64,000 bases of DNA from Icerya purchasi. Lineage: Eukaryota > Arthropoda > Insecta > Hemiptera > Monophlebidae. Location: the NCBI GenBank assembly GCA_039619475.1, contig CM077115.1:553930826-553994825 (forward strand). Reading direction: 5' to 3'. This document shows positions 34,331 to 47,412 of the stretch, in pieces (the first letter of the stretch is position 1; each line of letters opens with the position of its first letter). Under the pieces are notes generated by a model. It saw nothing but the letters and a program-made list of their open reading frames with translations. It was not told the DNA's origin and made no database searches. The translations under genes were made by a program, and so were the position numbers.

Positions 34331-37300
34331 TTGATTTTGAAATTCCGTCATGGGGGGGGACGGATACCGCTTTATACTTACCAAAAGGAATCGATAAAGA
34401 AAATAATCCACACGTGCGCGTATTAAATTAATTGTATCCTGCAACATGAAATAATTTTATTGCTTCACCTGATTTTCATAGTTAAACGTTTTATTATTGA
34501 AACTGAAAAACTCTCTCGTATATTCCTCCATCTACAACCTATTAATGTTATATCGGCAAATAATTAATTTATAGAATAAAGTTTCGCCTGATTTTAAGAG
34601 GAAATTATCACTCATTAGCTACATACTATACATATATTGAAAGTTCAACAACCTACTTCTTAAATTTATCAAAAATACTATCCAAGCGTTCTCATTGTAA
34701 TTATTTCCAACTATTGGAATATTTTACATTTCTGTTTACATTCCTGTATTATAAAATAAAAAGAACGAAAAGAAAACTAATTTTCGAAAAAAAAGAAAAA
34801 AAATTGATGTATAATAATGGTTGACACTTTTTTATCCGTTGTGTAAACTTTTTATTAAAAACTAAAACTTTATAAAATATGTTTATTTAAAAATTATGCG
34901 ACTCCCGCGTACCAGCCTCCACACAACTTAGAACTAACTAGTCGTCATTTCTTTTATTTTAGGCTGTGTTTATATTTTTGTAATTTACGATAATTTCACG
35001 TGAAAAATACGTGGCGTCAGTTTACTTCTTAATTTATGCCTATTCTGATTTTCGACATATATAAGAGGTTTCGTCGAATTTGTAATAGGTTAATCCTACA
35101 CGTACTCCAGATCTTCATGCTGTTGACGGTTTGGTAGATGGATTATTTTAAGCTGAGACTTAGCGTTCATTTTTTCACAATAGGGGAGGGTTGCACAGCA
35201 GTCTAGCTTGTGCGGTCATATTTTTGAGCGGGTCTTAGCGACATGAATAGGCCAGGTTATGTCCCCAAGTACCCAACTGAATCCGATTTTTGAATTTCGG
35301 GATTATTAATTTTTAAACCGGGACATGTGATAAATCTATTGGTAAACGTAACATGTTAACATTTCCGTTCTTTAAATTTAATTTTCCCGTAATCCGCCGA
35401 TACTTGAATTTTGTTTATGATGTTTAGAACAGCGAGGTTTACTTAGTTGAAATTAACATCGGAAGCGAGTATAAGCCAAATCATTGCAAAGGAAGCTAAA
35501 ATAAACTGATTTAATGTAGGTAAATTGGCAATTTGGATTGAATACAATCAAACTTTTATAGATGGACGGAAGATTTAACTTTGCCTGTCTTCGTTTTACT
35601 ATAATCGTAAACTGTTAAACCACATTCGAAAGATAAAAATGAAACGGCACAGAAAAAAAGAATAGTAATTTGAAAAATTAACTTGGCAATACAGGGGTGG
35701 GACAAAAAAAAAAAAAAAAAATAAAAAAAAAAGGTAAAAAATCGTTTAGGGAAACAAAAGCAATTGAGCGTAGTTGGAAAAAAAAAACACATTCAATTTT
35801 TGAACGTTCGGAATCGTATTTGCTATTGCTTAATAGTAGCCTAGAAAAGAAATTAGTCCACAACTTCTCGAAAAAATAACTCCATCCCCGATTTCAAATT
35901 GATTATTCTTTTTTCAGCGTGCGCTAAATTAGCGTATCTGTGCACCAACCGGTTTATAATTATTATAGTCTACTATTATGAAGTCGCAATGTGGTTTCGG
36001 GCCTGTATTGTGTACATTATGATATTAAAGAAAACTGTTCTTTAATCGTGAATGTTCACGTAAATTTACGAAACAAAAATTCTGAAGAATGTATAATTTA
36101 TAAAAGAACTAACTATCCATCAATTTTTAACTTAATATTAATTTAGAAACGGATTCATCAAGAGGACCGCTATCAGACACGGGCCAGTTATCAAGAGTAG
36201 TGTCAAATCTAAGCCACAACATTCTAAATATAACAAAAATTAATGAGTACATTAATTTAAGTGAAAGGAGATTTAAAAATAGATCAATGTCAAATCAGTT
36301 TAATTCACTAATTTAGACGCTATTTCATAATTCATTTGGAATAAGTATTTTTATTGTATATTACTTAACTAAAAGGAACTTTATCCCCCCCCCCACCATT
36401 TTATTATTATAAACATTTTACCTTCGTTGTTCCTATATAATGATAAATTAGTTCATTTGCTTTTCCTTTTTTTCTTTTTTTCTTTTTTCTTTTTTCTTTT
36501 TTTTGCGTTATAGAATAATTTTTCGTCGCAAAAATAACTCGCATTTTTGTTAAATGTAAATCAATCTGTCAGGTAGACCATTTTTTACCAGTTCTCGATC
36601 TGTTATTTCTGTTTTCTTGCTTTTTAATACTTAATCCGCTTTTAGACGTCTGATTCTGGTAATAATTGTGGCTTGTATACCACCTACCGTTTATTCTATT
36701 CCAATCGTTAAACATGTTCAACTTCTTTTTTCGTTACACCATGAATCTCTAGTAGTATATTCCTTTAAATAATTTGACTACTGAGTTGTTTAATTTTCTA
36801 CGATTTACTTCTAATAGTTTTTCAACTTTAGAATGAATTCCTTTTTTAGTTCTTCGTTTTCCATTTTTATCATTTTATAGAGTTAACTGATTTTTCTAAA
36901 TCTTCTGGTTTATTTTATTTCGAATTTTATTCACTGCAACCAATACTATGCTAATTTTACTTAGTTCATTTTATATGTTACTCAAATCTTTGTTTCTTTC
37001 CGATGGTCTTTTTTTTCTTTTTTTTTCATCTACACGTTCGGCATAATCGTATAACAATTTTCAACTTTACGTTGTCGTAATTTTCTTCTATATCAATAAA
37101 CACTGTAATTGTATATTAATCATCGGATATATAATTATTTGTGAATTACACTAAATAAATATTGTGTCTGTAATAAACGAAGTAATTTTTAATTTCTTTA
37201 TAAAAATGTTGTTATAAGTAAATTAAAGCTACAGTTTTTCTCTAGTTCTAACCCGCACAAAAATTAGAAATTACAGTTTGTTGGCTTACAAAAAATCTAA

Positions 37301-38437
37301 AATATACGATTAAATTATACTTAATAAATCCGCGTTAACTTAACTTTTCATTTAGTAACTTTTTTAAAAATGCTTCTTTTTAAGATTCAAAGGAGAAATA
37401 TTAAAAATAATTTTCTAAGCCCGAAAAGGGAAATTAATAAAAAGAAAAAAAAAAATAGTCCATTTGTTTTTAATAAGGAATTTAGATGAAATATATAGCA
37501 TACATGTGCATCGATTTCAATTTGTAATAATAAAAGCATTTGTTCACTTTCAAATCGCTCTTTATCTAAAGTGATTTTTTTCTTTTCTTTTCTTTTCTGA
37601 GAAACTCCGTTTTTTAATATGCGTGTCGAACTAAATATCAGTAAGGCTTCTTATTACATACTCGCTGATGAAGGCGGGCATTCAGGGACACAGCATTGAA
37701 CTTCGAACTGGAATAATTTGCAAGTTTACTGAAGCCGTCTCCTCGTCGTAGGCTTACATAAAATGTCTTCGGCAGTATTTTTCATTTCTGTTTTCCATAT
37801 GCTTCCGCTATTGAACGTTGTTTTCTTCTTTTTTTTTCCAGAAAGAAAAAAAAAAAATCATAGCGGAACAAAATGCTGCGTTTAGTCTTTTATGAATGTT
37901 ATGTAATCACTAAGGAACACGAAGAGAGTAACCAGATGGAATTATGAACTTCTTTTAAGCACACTATAAACCGTTACTTCTGAACAATATGAAAAAGCTA
38001 AATTAAACTATTGATCAACTCTGGGATTAAGATGTTAGCGCAACCAATGAAAAAATAACAAAAGTCGGGCGCGGTAACTGTATGAACGCGATTAAAGATC
38101 ACACATTATGGAGAGAACAGCAACTGATCACGTACTGCCTACCGGAGAATGATGGGTGATCGACATTTCGATAAAAATGTGATTATTACAGCTAACGGGC
38201 GTAGTTGAAATTAATTTCATGGTGTCTCGTTGAAAGTCTGCCATCATGCAGATGATAACGGCAAAACTTTGGATTAATCGATCCGCCGCATCAGAAGGGC
38301 TGTGCCAATAATTTTTACTCTGCCATTAATAAATGTATTCGAGAAACGTTCTGTAGTTTAGCCCTTTCCATTTTATTTTAAAAGACGTATCGGTAGAATA
38401 AGAATAAATGGAAAATATTGAACAGCCATTTCTCATT
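34331..38437. other. No gene; microsatellites and a possible decayed LINE
   Basis: AT-rich DNA with a TTTTTTC array at 36468-36505, a C10 run near 36386 and a TTTTC array near 37578. On the minus strand near 37090, VFIDIEENYDNVKLKI resembles reverse transcriptase motif A of R1/I-type LINEs, but no further motif follows in order, so this is only a hint. Nothing else can be supported. Confidence 0.35.
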
Positions 38438-38445
38438 ACCCCGCT

Positions 38446-39061
38446 CAGTGACGGATCCGACATTTCCTCACCAAAAAAAAACCAAATCTTCGATGAAAAA
38501 CTTTGATACAACAGAGAAACGTAATTTATATTATAAAAGATTTGTATAAATGTTACCTTCGGATTTAATTACAACTAATATTTAATACTGTTTTCTAGTA
38601 AAGACTATTTTAATGTTTCGTTTTTATTCTGTTTTAAATACAACTATCGTCGATCTTTTGTCTTTTTTATTTACTTTTAATTTTTATTTTGTAATTTTAA
38701 TTAAAAATAGTAGTTCAATGGGAAATATATATATATTTAAACTTGCTCACGAACAAAGAGAATTCGGCATCGGATTACTAATAAAAATAAAAAAGAATCA
38801 CAAGTCTAATAGAAATACTATCGTTCTATTCTTTCTAGTAATTTATTAGCTACAATTTTATAATTTTTTTATTTTTCATCTAAAAATAAAACGAAATTTG
38901 TAATAATTATGTATTTTTAAATTTCTAAAGAGGGGGGTCGCTATTTGATTTTCTTTATGAAACACAAGGGGTATTTCTCAAATCTACTATTTACCCCGCA
39001 TACGGTATAAACGTAATTATACAATTTCCCTCACCAAAATGTCTCTCTGGATCCGCCCCTG
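38446..39061. mobile_element. Non-autonomous hAT element, perfect 8-bp target duplication
   Basis: The left end CAGTGACGGATCC and the complement of the right end, CAGGGGCGGATCC, pair, and both continue with an ACATTT-and-CCTCACCAAAA-type block. ACCCCGCT flanks both sides exactly (38438-38445 and 39062-39069). CA...TG termini with 8-bp duplications are hAT hallmarks. The 616-bp element has no transposase frame. Confidence 0.9.
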
Positions 39062-39069
39062 ACCCCGCT

Positions 39070-40594
39070 AATAACAAATAATTCAACTTCAGTGTTGACG
39101 ACTGCGGATTACTGACTCGCTTAACGATCTGTGCTAGCGCTTAAAACTATTAGACACCCGGTAAATTAGCCGGATTTGGCATCGTGAACTTGATTCATCT
39201 TACGATAAGCGCTAACGTTAGTCGTCTGTAGCAAAAGAACTTACTTTCGCCACATCAAGAAGGATGCACGGATTCGTTTATAATTCAAATTCGTCTTTAT
39301 TTGTTTAGTTTTTTTTTTTCACAAATTCGCCAATTTTCTTTCAACTATTACAAAATCGATGGTACGACGATGACGTCATTTTTATAATTTTAGAAGAGAA
39401 TTATTGCGTCATTTTATGGCACCGAAGCCCTTGCACCGTAAACTGGGATAAAGTGTTTGCATTGCCGGTTAAATGCGATTGACGTAATAATGATGAGGAT
39501 GCGGCGGAAAATATTTTACGGTTAATTTTACCGAATGCAGAGTAGTTTTCTTCACTACAGTTCTTCGACTGTCACAGCTACTTCATGCATCAGTGATGAC
39601 GTTACATATCGAAGCGGATTTTTTTTTCGTCTAAAAATGTAACAAAAAACGAAATAAATAAGATAAATAAATAAATAAATAAAAAACTGAGAGTGGCAGA
39701 GAGAGGGAGCGAGAGAAAGAGAGTCTGACCGAGCATAATGGATTCTCATCTTTTAAACATTATTATCGGTCGGTATGCTTCTTTTCCCGTGATAACCAGA
39801 AATTGTCGTTATAATAGTGCAAGCGTTGTCGATTTCTCTTACAAGTAGAAGACGAATTGGGAGGGTCGAGAATTTTTCGCTCACGGCATATTCCGAAAAA
39901 AGAAGAAAAATAAAGGTCTCTTTTTTGTTCGCTTCCGCGTGCGTGATCCAATGGCTAATGTAATTCATTTTCCTGCAGATGCGACTTCATTAATCACACA
40001 CCATATTCGACCAAAAAGGCATCGTATTACGTCGTTGCCCACTTAACACGTAATGTGTAATTTTTTAAATTGTCAAAAATCCTATAAATAAGTCGCAACT
40101 TTTTGAAATAATAAAATGCGATGATGTATTGAAAACGCAAAATCATTTTTCCCGTTTTCGATTTTGCTTTTCCATTAAAACGAATAATATCGGTCATACA
40201 GCCGAATATTATAACTGCAGAATTCAATGACTTTTTCGGTAATAATAGCGACCGAAATTTTAATGTGCGATCAATATTGCGACCCACCCGGCATTTAACT
40301 TTTTACGAGTTAATTTAATAGAAAAAAAGAAAAAAATCTTTTTCGTGTGTGTGTATTTGTTCCGCTTATTCTAAATTTTTAACAAAATGAATAATTCTTG
40401 TCATTAAAAAAATGCTAGAAAAAAGATTGCTGCTCGTGTCGTTATAATAAAAAATTTATAACTATATATTATTGTACAGCAATTTTTTCCTTTTCCTTTT
40501 TTTTTTTTTTTTGCACCCTTGTACATTGATTTATATTTCATTTCATGTATCAAAGAAAAAATTCGATGTGTGTACTTTTTTAAATTTAGAAAAA
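39070..40594. other. No gene seen
   Basis: AT-rich with a short AAAT array near 39660-39685 and a GA-rich patch at 39690-39725. No coding motif recognised. Confidence 0.45.
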
Positions 40595-42415
40595 AACATG
40601 GGCTCTATCAAGTCGGTCGAAAAATTTTTGGTAGTTCGAAATGTACATTGCAAAACAAAATTAAGAATCATTTGGTGGTCATTGGTAGTTGATTCCCAAA
40701 ATTATTTGGTAGTGAACGGTTCAGCTTCTAGAGACCTATAAAAAAGTAATGTGAAGCCGACTGGCGAAATCAGGCAAATCGCCTTGATTGATTATTTCGT
40801 TTGATGATACGAAGTATTTAAATTTATTTTATAATTACAAATTCGGCAAGTAGCGCCGATATTCACTGTATATATATAGTAATTAACAATATTGCAAATA
40901 AAAAGTTGTGCTAAATGAATTCTAGGTAATTTTATTTTTATCGTGTAAAGTGCGTCTTTTCATGCTGTGGAAATTGCCTAGTTAAAATAATTATTAATTT
41001 CGTACGGTGGTGCCGGTTGTATAAAATTATAAATGAATTAATATTTAATAAGATGTAGAACATTTACTAATTATCCATTATGCAGAAAATCGTTTTTGGT
41101 TTAATGATTATAAAATAATTACTTTTAAATTTAAATAAAAAAAAAACAAAAAAACGAGTCGTTCGTGAATTATTGATTTTTATTTGATATTTTTGTCATT
41201 TGTGTGTACCATCCTATTTAGGATTCCGTACATTATATGTATACGGAATCTTAAAAATTATATAGTATAATAGTACTGTTCGGTTTTGACATAAAGAACA
41301 GCATACGCGGACATATGATGTTATTTGAATGACACGGTTTTGATTGTCGTTCTACATCATTGTAACGTTCTCAACTGCCATTTTTGCGACGGTAATAAAC
41401 TATATAATAGTTTAATGTATATCCAACAACTGCAATTAATCTAAAATCGAATGAGTAATATAATATTTAATTACGTTAAGTTGTGACCAACGAAAGGTAG
41501 CACTTCAATAAAAATCTTTAATAGGCTCCTATTGTGTGATAATAACAAATCTAAACAGAAATAAATAAAAGAGATAATAGACATCTTAGCCGAAAAATAA
41601 GAAAAACTAATATTGTCACTAAAAATTAAGAGGTGGAGACGGTAATCGAAATAAAAAAGGAACCTATATCGACGATCCATTTTGAGAGACAAAAAATTAT
41701 TATTTGAAAGCCGACAAAGCGGCAGTTTTAAGGCATAACTAAATCAAGCAGATTTACGAACACAACGATCAATATTTCATTTCAACGGTGATTTTTACGG
41801 TTATTCGCATTTATTTTATATAATTTTTCTTTTTAAATTTAAAAGTTCCTCTATAATCATTAAACGAACTGATTTCCTGCATAATTTTAATTAATAAATG
41901 GTTTACGTCTTTAATAATTTTTTTAACCAGGCAATTTCTACAGCATGAAAATACGTACTTAATAAAATTACCTAGAATTATTTAGCAGAACTTTTTATTT
42001 TTAATATTCCTAATTACTATATATATATAGTGAATAACAGTGCTACTTGCTGAATTTTTAATTATAAAATAAATTTAAATACTTTTCATAGAGTCAACAA
42101 CAAAATAATGAAGCAAGGCAATTTGCTTCAGATTTTTTTTTATAGGTTTCTAGAAACGGTTGTTCACTGCCAAATTTTGGAAATAGACTACCCATAACCA
42201 CCAAATGATTTCTGATTAATCTGTACCATTTAAATGAAAAATTTTCAAAAATTGGCGATTTTCGCAATTTTGTCGGCGAACTTCACACTTTTTCTTTGGT
42301 CCTAAAAACTGAACCGTTCACTACCAAATTTTGAAAATAGGCTACCAATGGCCACGAAATGATTCTTAATTTTGTTTTGCAATGTTCATTTTGAACTACC
42401 AAAAATCAAAAACAT
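40595..42415. repeat. Large inverted pair (arms of about 540 and 595 bp)
   Basis: The left arm 40595-41135 is the diverged inverted complement of the right arm, about 41820-42415. Shared blocks include AACATTGCAAAACAAAATTA, TTTGGTAGTGAACGGTTCAG, GTATTTAAATTTATTTTATA, CACTRTATATATATAGTAAT, ATTCTAGGTAATTTTATT and TCATGCTGTRGAAATTGCCT. The right arm carries the ACCGTTCACTACCAAATTTT unit twice in tandem (about 42150 and 42310), the left arm once. It is either a foldback transposon or two inverted copies of one repeat. No target duplication was found. Confidence 0.8.
41155..41262 (+). repeat. Dispersed repeat ending in a hairpin, copy 1
   Basis: GTTCGTGAATTATTGATTTT, TTTATTTGATATTTTTGTCA, then the hairpin TAGGATTCCGTA - CATTATATG - TATACGGAATC. 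The same order occurs at 48112-48222. It lies in the spacer between the arms of the 40595-42415 inverted pair. Confidence 0.8.
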
Positions 42416-44330
42416 GAGCAGCTGCGATTATAAATGATTATTTGTTTAATCTTCGAAAATTAATGCCGCGAAATATTTCATGCAATTTTTGTGACGGAGT
42501 GTAACACAGTAACGGTATATTTCAGACACTTTGAAAAATGTTAATACATTGATGGCAGATATAACGACGAACCGGTTGCTGCCATAACGTCCATTCACCC
42601 ACTTGAGTGTCGTTAATCGATTTTCACCGCCCATTGTGTTATGCGTTTGCAAGGACAAAATTATAATAAAAAAGTTCAATATTTTTAAAATTGTACACAT
42701 TTTTGTATATACACGTCTCATTTCTGATTCCGTAGTTATAAAAATATGATAGAATTGAAGAATGAAAGACATTTCATTTAAATTTAGGAAAAGAAAAATA
42801 CGAAAATCCTGTAGGAGTTGTAAATAAATTTTTTTCTCTCTCTCTGTCGAATAATTATTTAATATTTTTTTTTTTTTTTTTTTTTCATTTTCCCTTTAAT
42901 TCAAATATAGTACATTGCATTTATGTTTTATTAAATTATGTCAGCTTAATTTTAACCTATTATATTTTAAGATGAACTATTTAGTGAAATCTTATTTGCC
43001 TCCGAGACTCTACACTAATGGAATTAGTAGCAAGGACTTCTAGTAAAATCTAGTATGCATAGTTGTTTGGAAGCTGTATCTTCCCTTCTTCTCCATATCA
43101 TTTTCACCTCTTTAACCAAGAATGGTTGGTGGATATTATTCGTATGTTCTTGTAGCGCAGCCATATTATAGTGCTCTTGGTGAGGATCCTATTTACAATG
43201 CCCCAATGTGTATGTAAGATTGCACCTTAGAAATCGTTTTGAATCATAAAAGTTTATATGTCTGTAAACCGGCCTTACGTATGGTTACCATTAATGATTA
43301 TTTTGTTTTTAATCATTTTTATTCGTCCTAACTGTTCTAGCAGGGTCACGACAATACATGTATATGGGGTGGTGGGGGGGTTAAGGAATTGTTTTTTCTT
43401 AATAATATCGCTCATATCTACCTAGATCTTTTTAATGTAAATAAAATTATCTTGCATTCTAATTCTAAAAACATGTTAAGAATAAAGAGACATTTGCAAG
43501 AAAAAATTATAAATTGCAGGCAAAGGTGTTTATTGAGTAAGCGTAGTTGTGACAGTAATGCCTATTAATGCTGCATGTAAAGGGACATAATGATTTTAAA
43601 TAATCAGTAACGATGTTATGTTTATATATGTGTATTTTTTTGTATTTTTTTTTTTTTTTAATTCCATGTTTTGCTCTTCTATACGTAATATGTTAAGAGT
43701 ATCGGGTGGATAAATGATGTAAGAATATAAAATATACCGATAATAATTAGCGGGCCATTAAGTGTCATTTATAAGGAACTAACATATGTGTAAGTTGTAA
43801 CAGAATCATGTTGGCTGATGTGTATATACATGTATTAATAAAAATGCGGTTGTCCATATTTGGCGCCAGAAGCCGCAGTTTTAAACAATAAGAGGAAGGT
43901 AGAAAATGCAGTGAATTTTCAAGTTATTTTATATCCATAGCACGTAATCGGCGGAAACGGTAAGTGTATCTTTCCTCGTACAGAAGAATACTTTAGATGC
44001 ATAACGTCATATTTAAACAGAATGCACAAGTTTAAAAGATCCGTTAAATAGCAACATGAATGTAACTAAAGTACACGGCATTCTTTCTTTAAATTGTCTT
44101 ACTTCACATGAAAAATAATGTATGCATTTATTACGTTCTCTGATAATAACGATGTCCGAGCTAGAAAAAGTAATAAATTCCCCGGCAAGATCATTTAATC
44201 TATCGGGCTTTCTTGGACATCATGCAGACGCTGCATTGTTTATCGAAGACGCTAAATCGGCTAAAATCGTGAAATCCCGTACACAGTAAAGTGATTGTAA
44301 TTCTATATTTTTACCTCGATTAAACTAATT
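42416..44330. other. No gene seen
   Basis: Contains a CT run with a T20-type tract near 42834-42885 and a G-rich patch near 43368-43381. A 108-codon minus-strand frame at 42446-42772 has no recognised domain. TTTGGCGCCAGAAG at 43860 and CGGTAAGTG at 43958 are noted under rejected items. Confidence 0.45.
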
Positions 44331-44556
44331 CGTACAAATTATTAACTTTATCGTTAAAGTTAATAATAGGTATTTAAAACCACCCGATTTTAAAAGTTTA
44401 TATATTTGGAATAGTTTGTCCGCAAACTTAAATACAATTAGAAACGTCTATCATTCGGTGTCTCGCAATCATTATACAGTATAACTTTATCATTAAAATT
44501 GTAAGCAGCTATTTAAAACCCGATTTTAAGTTTACTTATTTCGAATAATTATATTT
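44331..44556 (+). repeat. Two-unit fragment related to the interior of the 5250 hAT-type element
   Basis: ATTATTAACTTTATCGTTAA with AGGTATTTAAAACC and GATTTTAAAAGTTTAT, then again ATAACTTTATCATTAAAATT, GTAAGCAGCTATTTAAAACC and CGATTTTAAG. The second unit is almost identical to 5925-5970. No hAT ends are seen here, so this is an internal fragment. Confidence 0.7.
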
Positions 44557-45697
44557 CCCGGCACTGACTTGCACTACATTTTTCACAAATGTATTTAGAA
44601 AAAAGGAGGTGAACCTTTTACCGTTATAATTATAAAATATGTTTAAATTTACTTTAAAATGTTTATTCCTGGAAAAACCAAAATACTGGTCTAATTCGGT
44701 ATTTTCCGATTAATTGTAACACTAAATCGTTGGTCGTTCCACTATTTAAAATAATAAAGGACAAAAAAAAAATACGTAAACAAAGAACTTAACCGGCGTT
44801 AATTCAAATTTGAATACAACGAACAAAACAACGAATAAAATCTCGTCCTAATCGAACGAGCGAGATCGCGAACTTTTCTTTAAAGTTCCGCCCTCGGAGC
44901 GATCATCAGAAAGCGCCAGCAAATGCTCACTCGTGCTCTCTAAAATATGGCCACACTGCGCGATCATTCGGGAGAAAATGTCAAGGCCAGGTTTTTGCTC
45001 TTGCTCGCCCGATGTGGACCCAGCTTAAGAGATTCCGATTGAACACATCCGAAAGAACGTTGAAACTCGGATTTACGAAAAAGTGAAGCAAGGGCGCCAG
45101 TGGCACACGCGGCGTCACAATCGGAAAAGCTCTGCTCGGAGCATTAGGCTTTAAAAAATAATTATCATAAAAAAGAAAACAAATCCGCGATGAAAAGAAA
45201 AAGCTATTTCGCTATTACGGAGTAGTCGGACTGTCACGGTGGCACCGAGAACCACGTGTCCAATTAAAATGAAATTTTCAAAAAAAAAAACAAAAACAAA
45301 ACGGGTATTTTCCAGAAAAAACTATAAAACATAAATCGGACGACGATAGGTGTAAACACGGAAAAAACTAGAATCGATGTGCAAAATGACAGATTTTACG
45401 GTAAATTCAAAGAAAACCCCGGTTAAATTTTCGGCATGGTCTTCAAACAATTACATTATAAACGGCGATACGGAATTACGATTGGCGAACGAATAGAACA
45501 ATATGAGTAACAATTAATAGACGCGATAACGGTAATAATTATATCGATGTTTCTCGTACATCTTTCGAATGATACCGCGGTAGCCGCCCTGCCTGACTTT
45601 TGCGGGATTTTACAACACTTCCCGCATCTCCCGGGCATAGCTCTTGCGCGCGGTCGCTACCAACAATACACACGAACACAGTCTCAACCCCGATACC
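44557..45697. other. No gene identified; CpG-rich patches
   Basis: 44860-45130 and 45560-45690 are clearly richer in GC and CpG than the surrounding DNA. Short frames on the minus strand (45456-45638 and 45539-45721) are unrecognised. Either patch could be a promoter or exon of an unseen gene, or a transposon relic. Confidence 0.35.
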
Positions 45698-45765
45698 CAT
45701 GGGCGTAGCTGGAGGGAGCAAGGGTGAGCACTGCCTTCCCTAGAAACTCGTTGCTCCCTCTAGAA
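45698..45765. repeat. Possible lone transposon end with short palindrome
   Basis: CATGGGCGTAGCTGG resembles the left termini of hAT-type elements, and GAGGGAGCAA...TTGCTCCCTC forms a 10-bp stem at about 45712-45761. No matching right end or target duplication is found. Confidence 0.3.
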
Positions 45766-45888
45766 AAATCGTCTAAATGTCACACGGAGAAAAATTTGAA
45801 AATTGATGCCGTGATTATCACAATAATTTCCTATGCGCATGCGATTAGACGGCGCTTTGCACATTATTCTACTACAAACTAAGTAGAC

Positions 45889-46036
45889 ACATCAGTGTTG
45901 GCTTTCGATTATTTAAAAGCTCCCTCGGTGACTACTTTCAGACCGTATTCAACGTCGGAGAAAGTTGCACCGTCTGATGAACGTAGTCACTAAGAGAAGA
46001 GAACTTTTAAATAATTGAAAGCCAGCACTGTTAGAT
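45889..46036. mobile_element. Short inverted-repeat element (MITE-like), 148 bp
   Basis: The left arm has CAGTGTTGGCTTTCGATTAT, TTAAAAGCTC and GTGACTAC. The complement of the right arm has CAGTGCTGGCTTTCAATTAT, TTAAAAGTTC and GTGACTAC. Arms of about 50 bp with a loop of about 40 bp form one long hairpin. No open frame. The superfamily is unknown. Confidence 0.75.
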
Positions 46037-46742
46037 ATCCCGCGTGACTATGTATACATTACTATTTGAAAATGAAGTGATCTATAAATAAAGCCCTTTT
46101 TTTAAATAAGCTATTATTTATTTCGGTTATATATTTATTTAAATTATTCATTTTATATTGTTTATCCGTAGATGACAAAAAGTTGCTAAAACTAGATGAA
46201 AACCGTTTCCACAATGAAAAGAAAAAAGATTGAATAACTAAAACCTTTTGCGAATCGTTTATCATCATTGAATAATGGAAACAAGAAAGTAAAATAAGCA
46301 ATCTTTATTTCATAACAAAAAGCGTGCAGTTTTGTCTTTGTATGTAAACAACAATAGTTTCAAGGAAACTCAAACATGATCCCGAATGTAGTTTTCACTC
46401 TATAATCTAGATTCCTTTTCATGTGACCTCCGGCGATCTGTTTTGTATTACTACTTAAATATTTTTAAATTAAAAATATTTTAACGGATATGGTTTATGG
46501 GCAGGATATTAAGTAAGCAACGACGTATCTCCGATCTTTATTTAATATAATAATAATTTAGATATGTAATAATAAAAATAGTTTTAAAAAAACTGACATT
46601 TCAAGAATTACTCTAACAATTTAATCGAAATGTATTACAAAATTAAAAAATTACTCGATAATAAGAAGATAATATACTTTATAATAAACTATACATAAGA
46701 ATATTATGATTATCCTTCAGCGACGATTAATACATGCTAGAA
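46037..46742. other. No gene seen
   Basis: AT-rich; a 79-codon minus-strand frame at 46062-46301 is unrecognised. Confidence 0.45.
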
Positions 46743-46868
46743 TCGGTAAAGTAAAGTGAGTTCCATACCCTTGACAGGGCGTCGGGATTGTGAAGTTAAG
46801 GTTCACAATGTACTAAGCCCAACGGCACTAATGAGTGTAGGGGGGCCAGTTCCTTTACCGAGTATAAA
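46743..46868 (-). mobile_element. Small terminal-inverted-repeat element, copy 2
   Basis: Begins TCGGTAAAGTAAA and ends with the complement of TCGGTAAAGGAAC, an imperfect 12-13 bp terminal inverted repeat. The interior (CCGACGCCCTGTCAAGGGTA on the minus strand) matches the copy at 29895-30055 on the plus strand. At about 125 bp, with two copies in one window, it is MITE-like. Confidence 0.75.
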
Positions 46869-47221
46869 TTACAGCAGTAATTAAGAAATATATTAAATGA
46901 GTATAACAACACAGTCGCTTGTTTTTTTATAAATATTTAATATGGTTTCCAATTATTGTTGCAAATTGTATTTTGTGCTGACTCTAATAAGTAATTTTAC
47001 CGTGTAAAATATAGTATCTTCTTATCGAGTAATTATTTTTTTACTATTTAGCGAATTTTTAGGGTAAATCTTGAAATCGGTATCTTTTTAACCATTTTAT
47101 TTCTCAACTTTTTAGTGCAAATATTTTTGAGTGATAATAATACGGATCAACTTAAAATGCTGCTACTTTTTGTAATATATAAATTTTGGATGTTCATATT
47201 TTTCTTCCCTTTCTAATGAAA
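46869..47221. other. No gene seen
   Basis: AT-rich spacer without coding motif. Confidence 0.5.
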
Positions 47222-47412
47222 ATATCGTTTATTTCAGTGATTAGGCAGTATCCACGATACTTATCGATGCATGGGTCCGCAACTGATCAGTCCACTTTCT
47301 AATAAACAATCATTCGAATAACTCCACATAGTCAAATACGTAGCAAAGTCACAAGTCACGTACTATTTCCGTCAATGATGAGCTTGTAAATGGCACTTTG
47401 GGAGTCTCAACC
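47222..47412 (-). repeat. Dispersed repeat, partner of 7490-7715
   Basis: The complement reads CCCAAAGTGCCATTTACAAG, TTGACGGAAAT, TTATTCGAATGATTGTTTAT and CTGATCAGTT, then TGCATCGATAAGTATC, as in the 7490 copy. A GGGTCT and GGAAACCCGGATG block follows directly at 47415, so two repeat families meet here. Confidence 0.7.

Noticed and set aside
36600..37250. Second decayed LINE on the minus strand
   Set aside because: Only one motif A-like string is seen (VFIDIEENYDNVKLKI); no other reverse transcriptase motif follows in order.
41215..41252. Helitron 3' end
   Set aside because: The hairpin is present but no consistent CTRR-T boundary with A/T insertion follows in both copies.
43615..43970. Possible LTR end with primer-binding site (TTTGGCGCCAGAAG) and a splice donor (CGGTAAGTG)
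   Set aside because: No matching second LTR, no gag or pol frames downstream, and no terminal duplication. Short motif matches are expected by chance.
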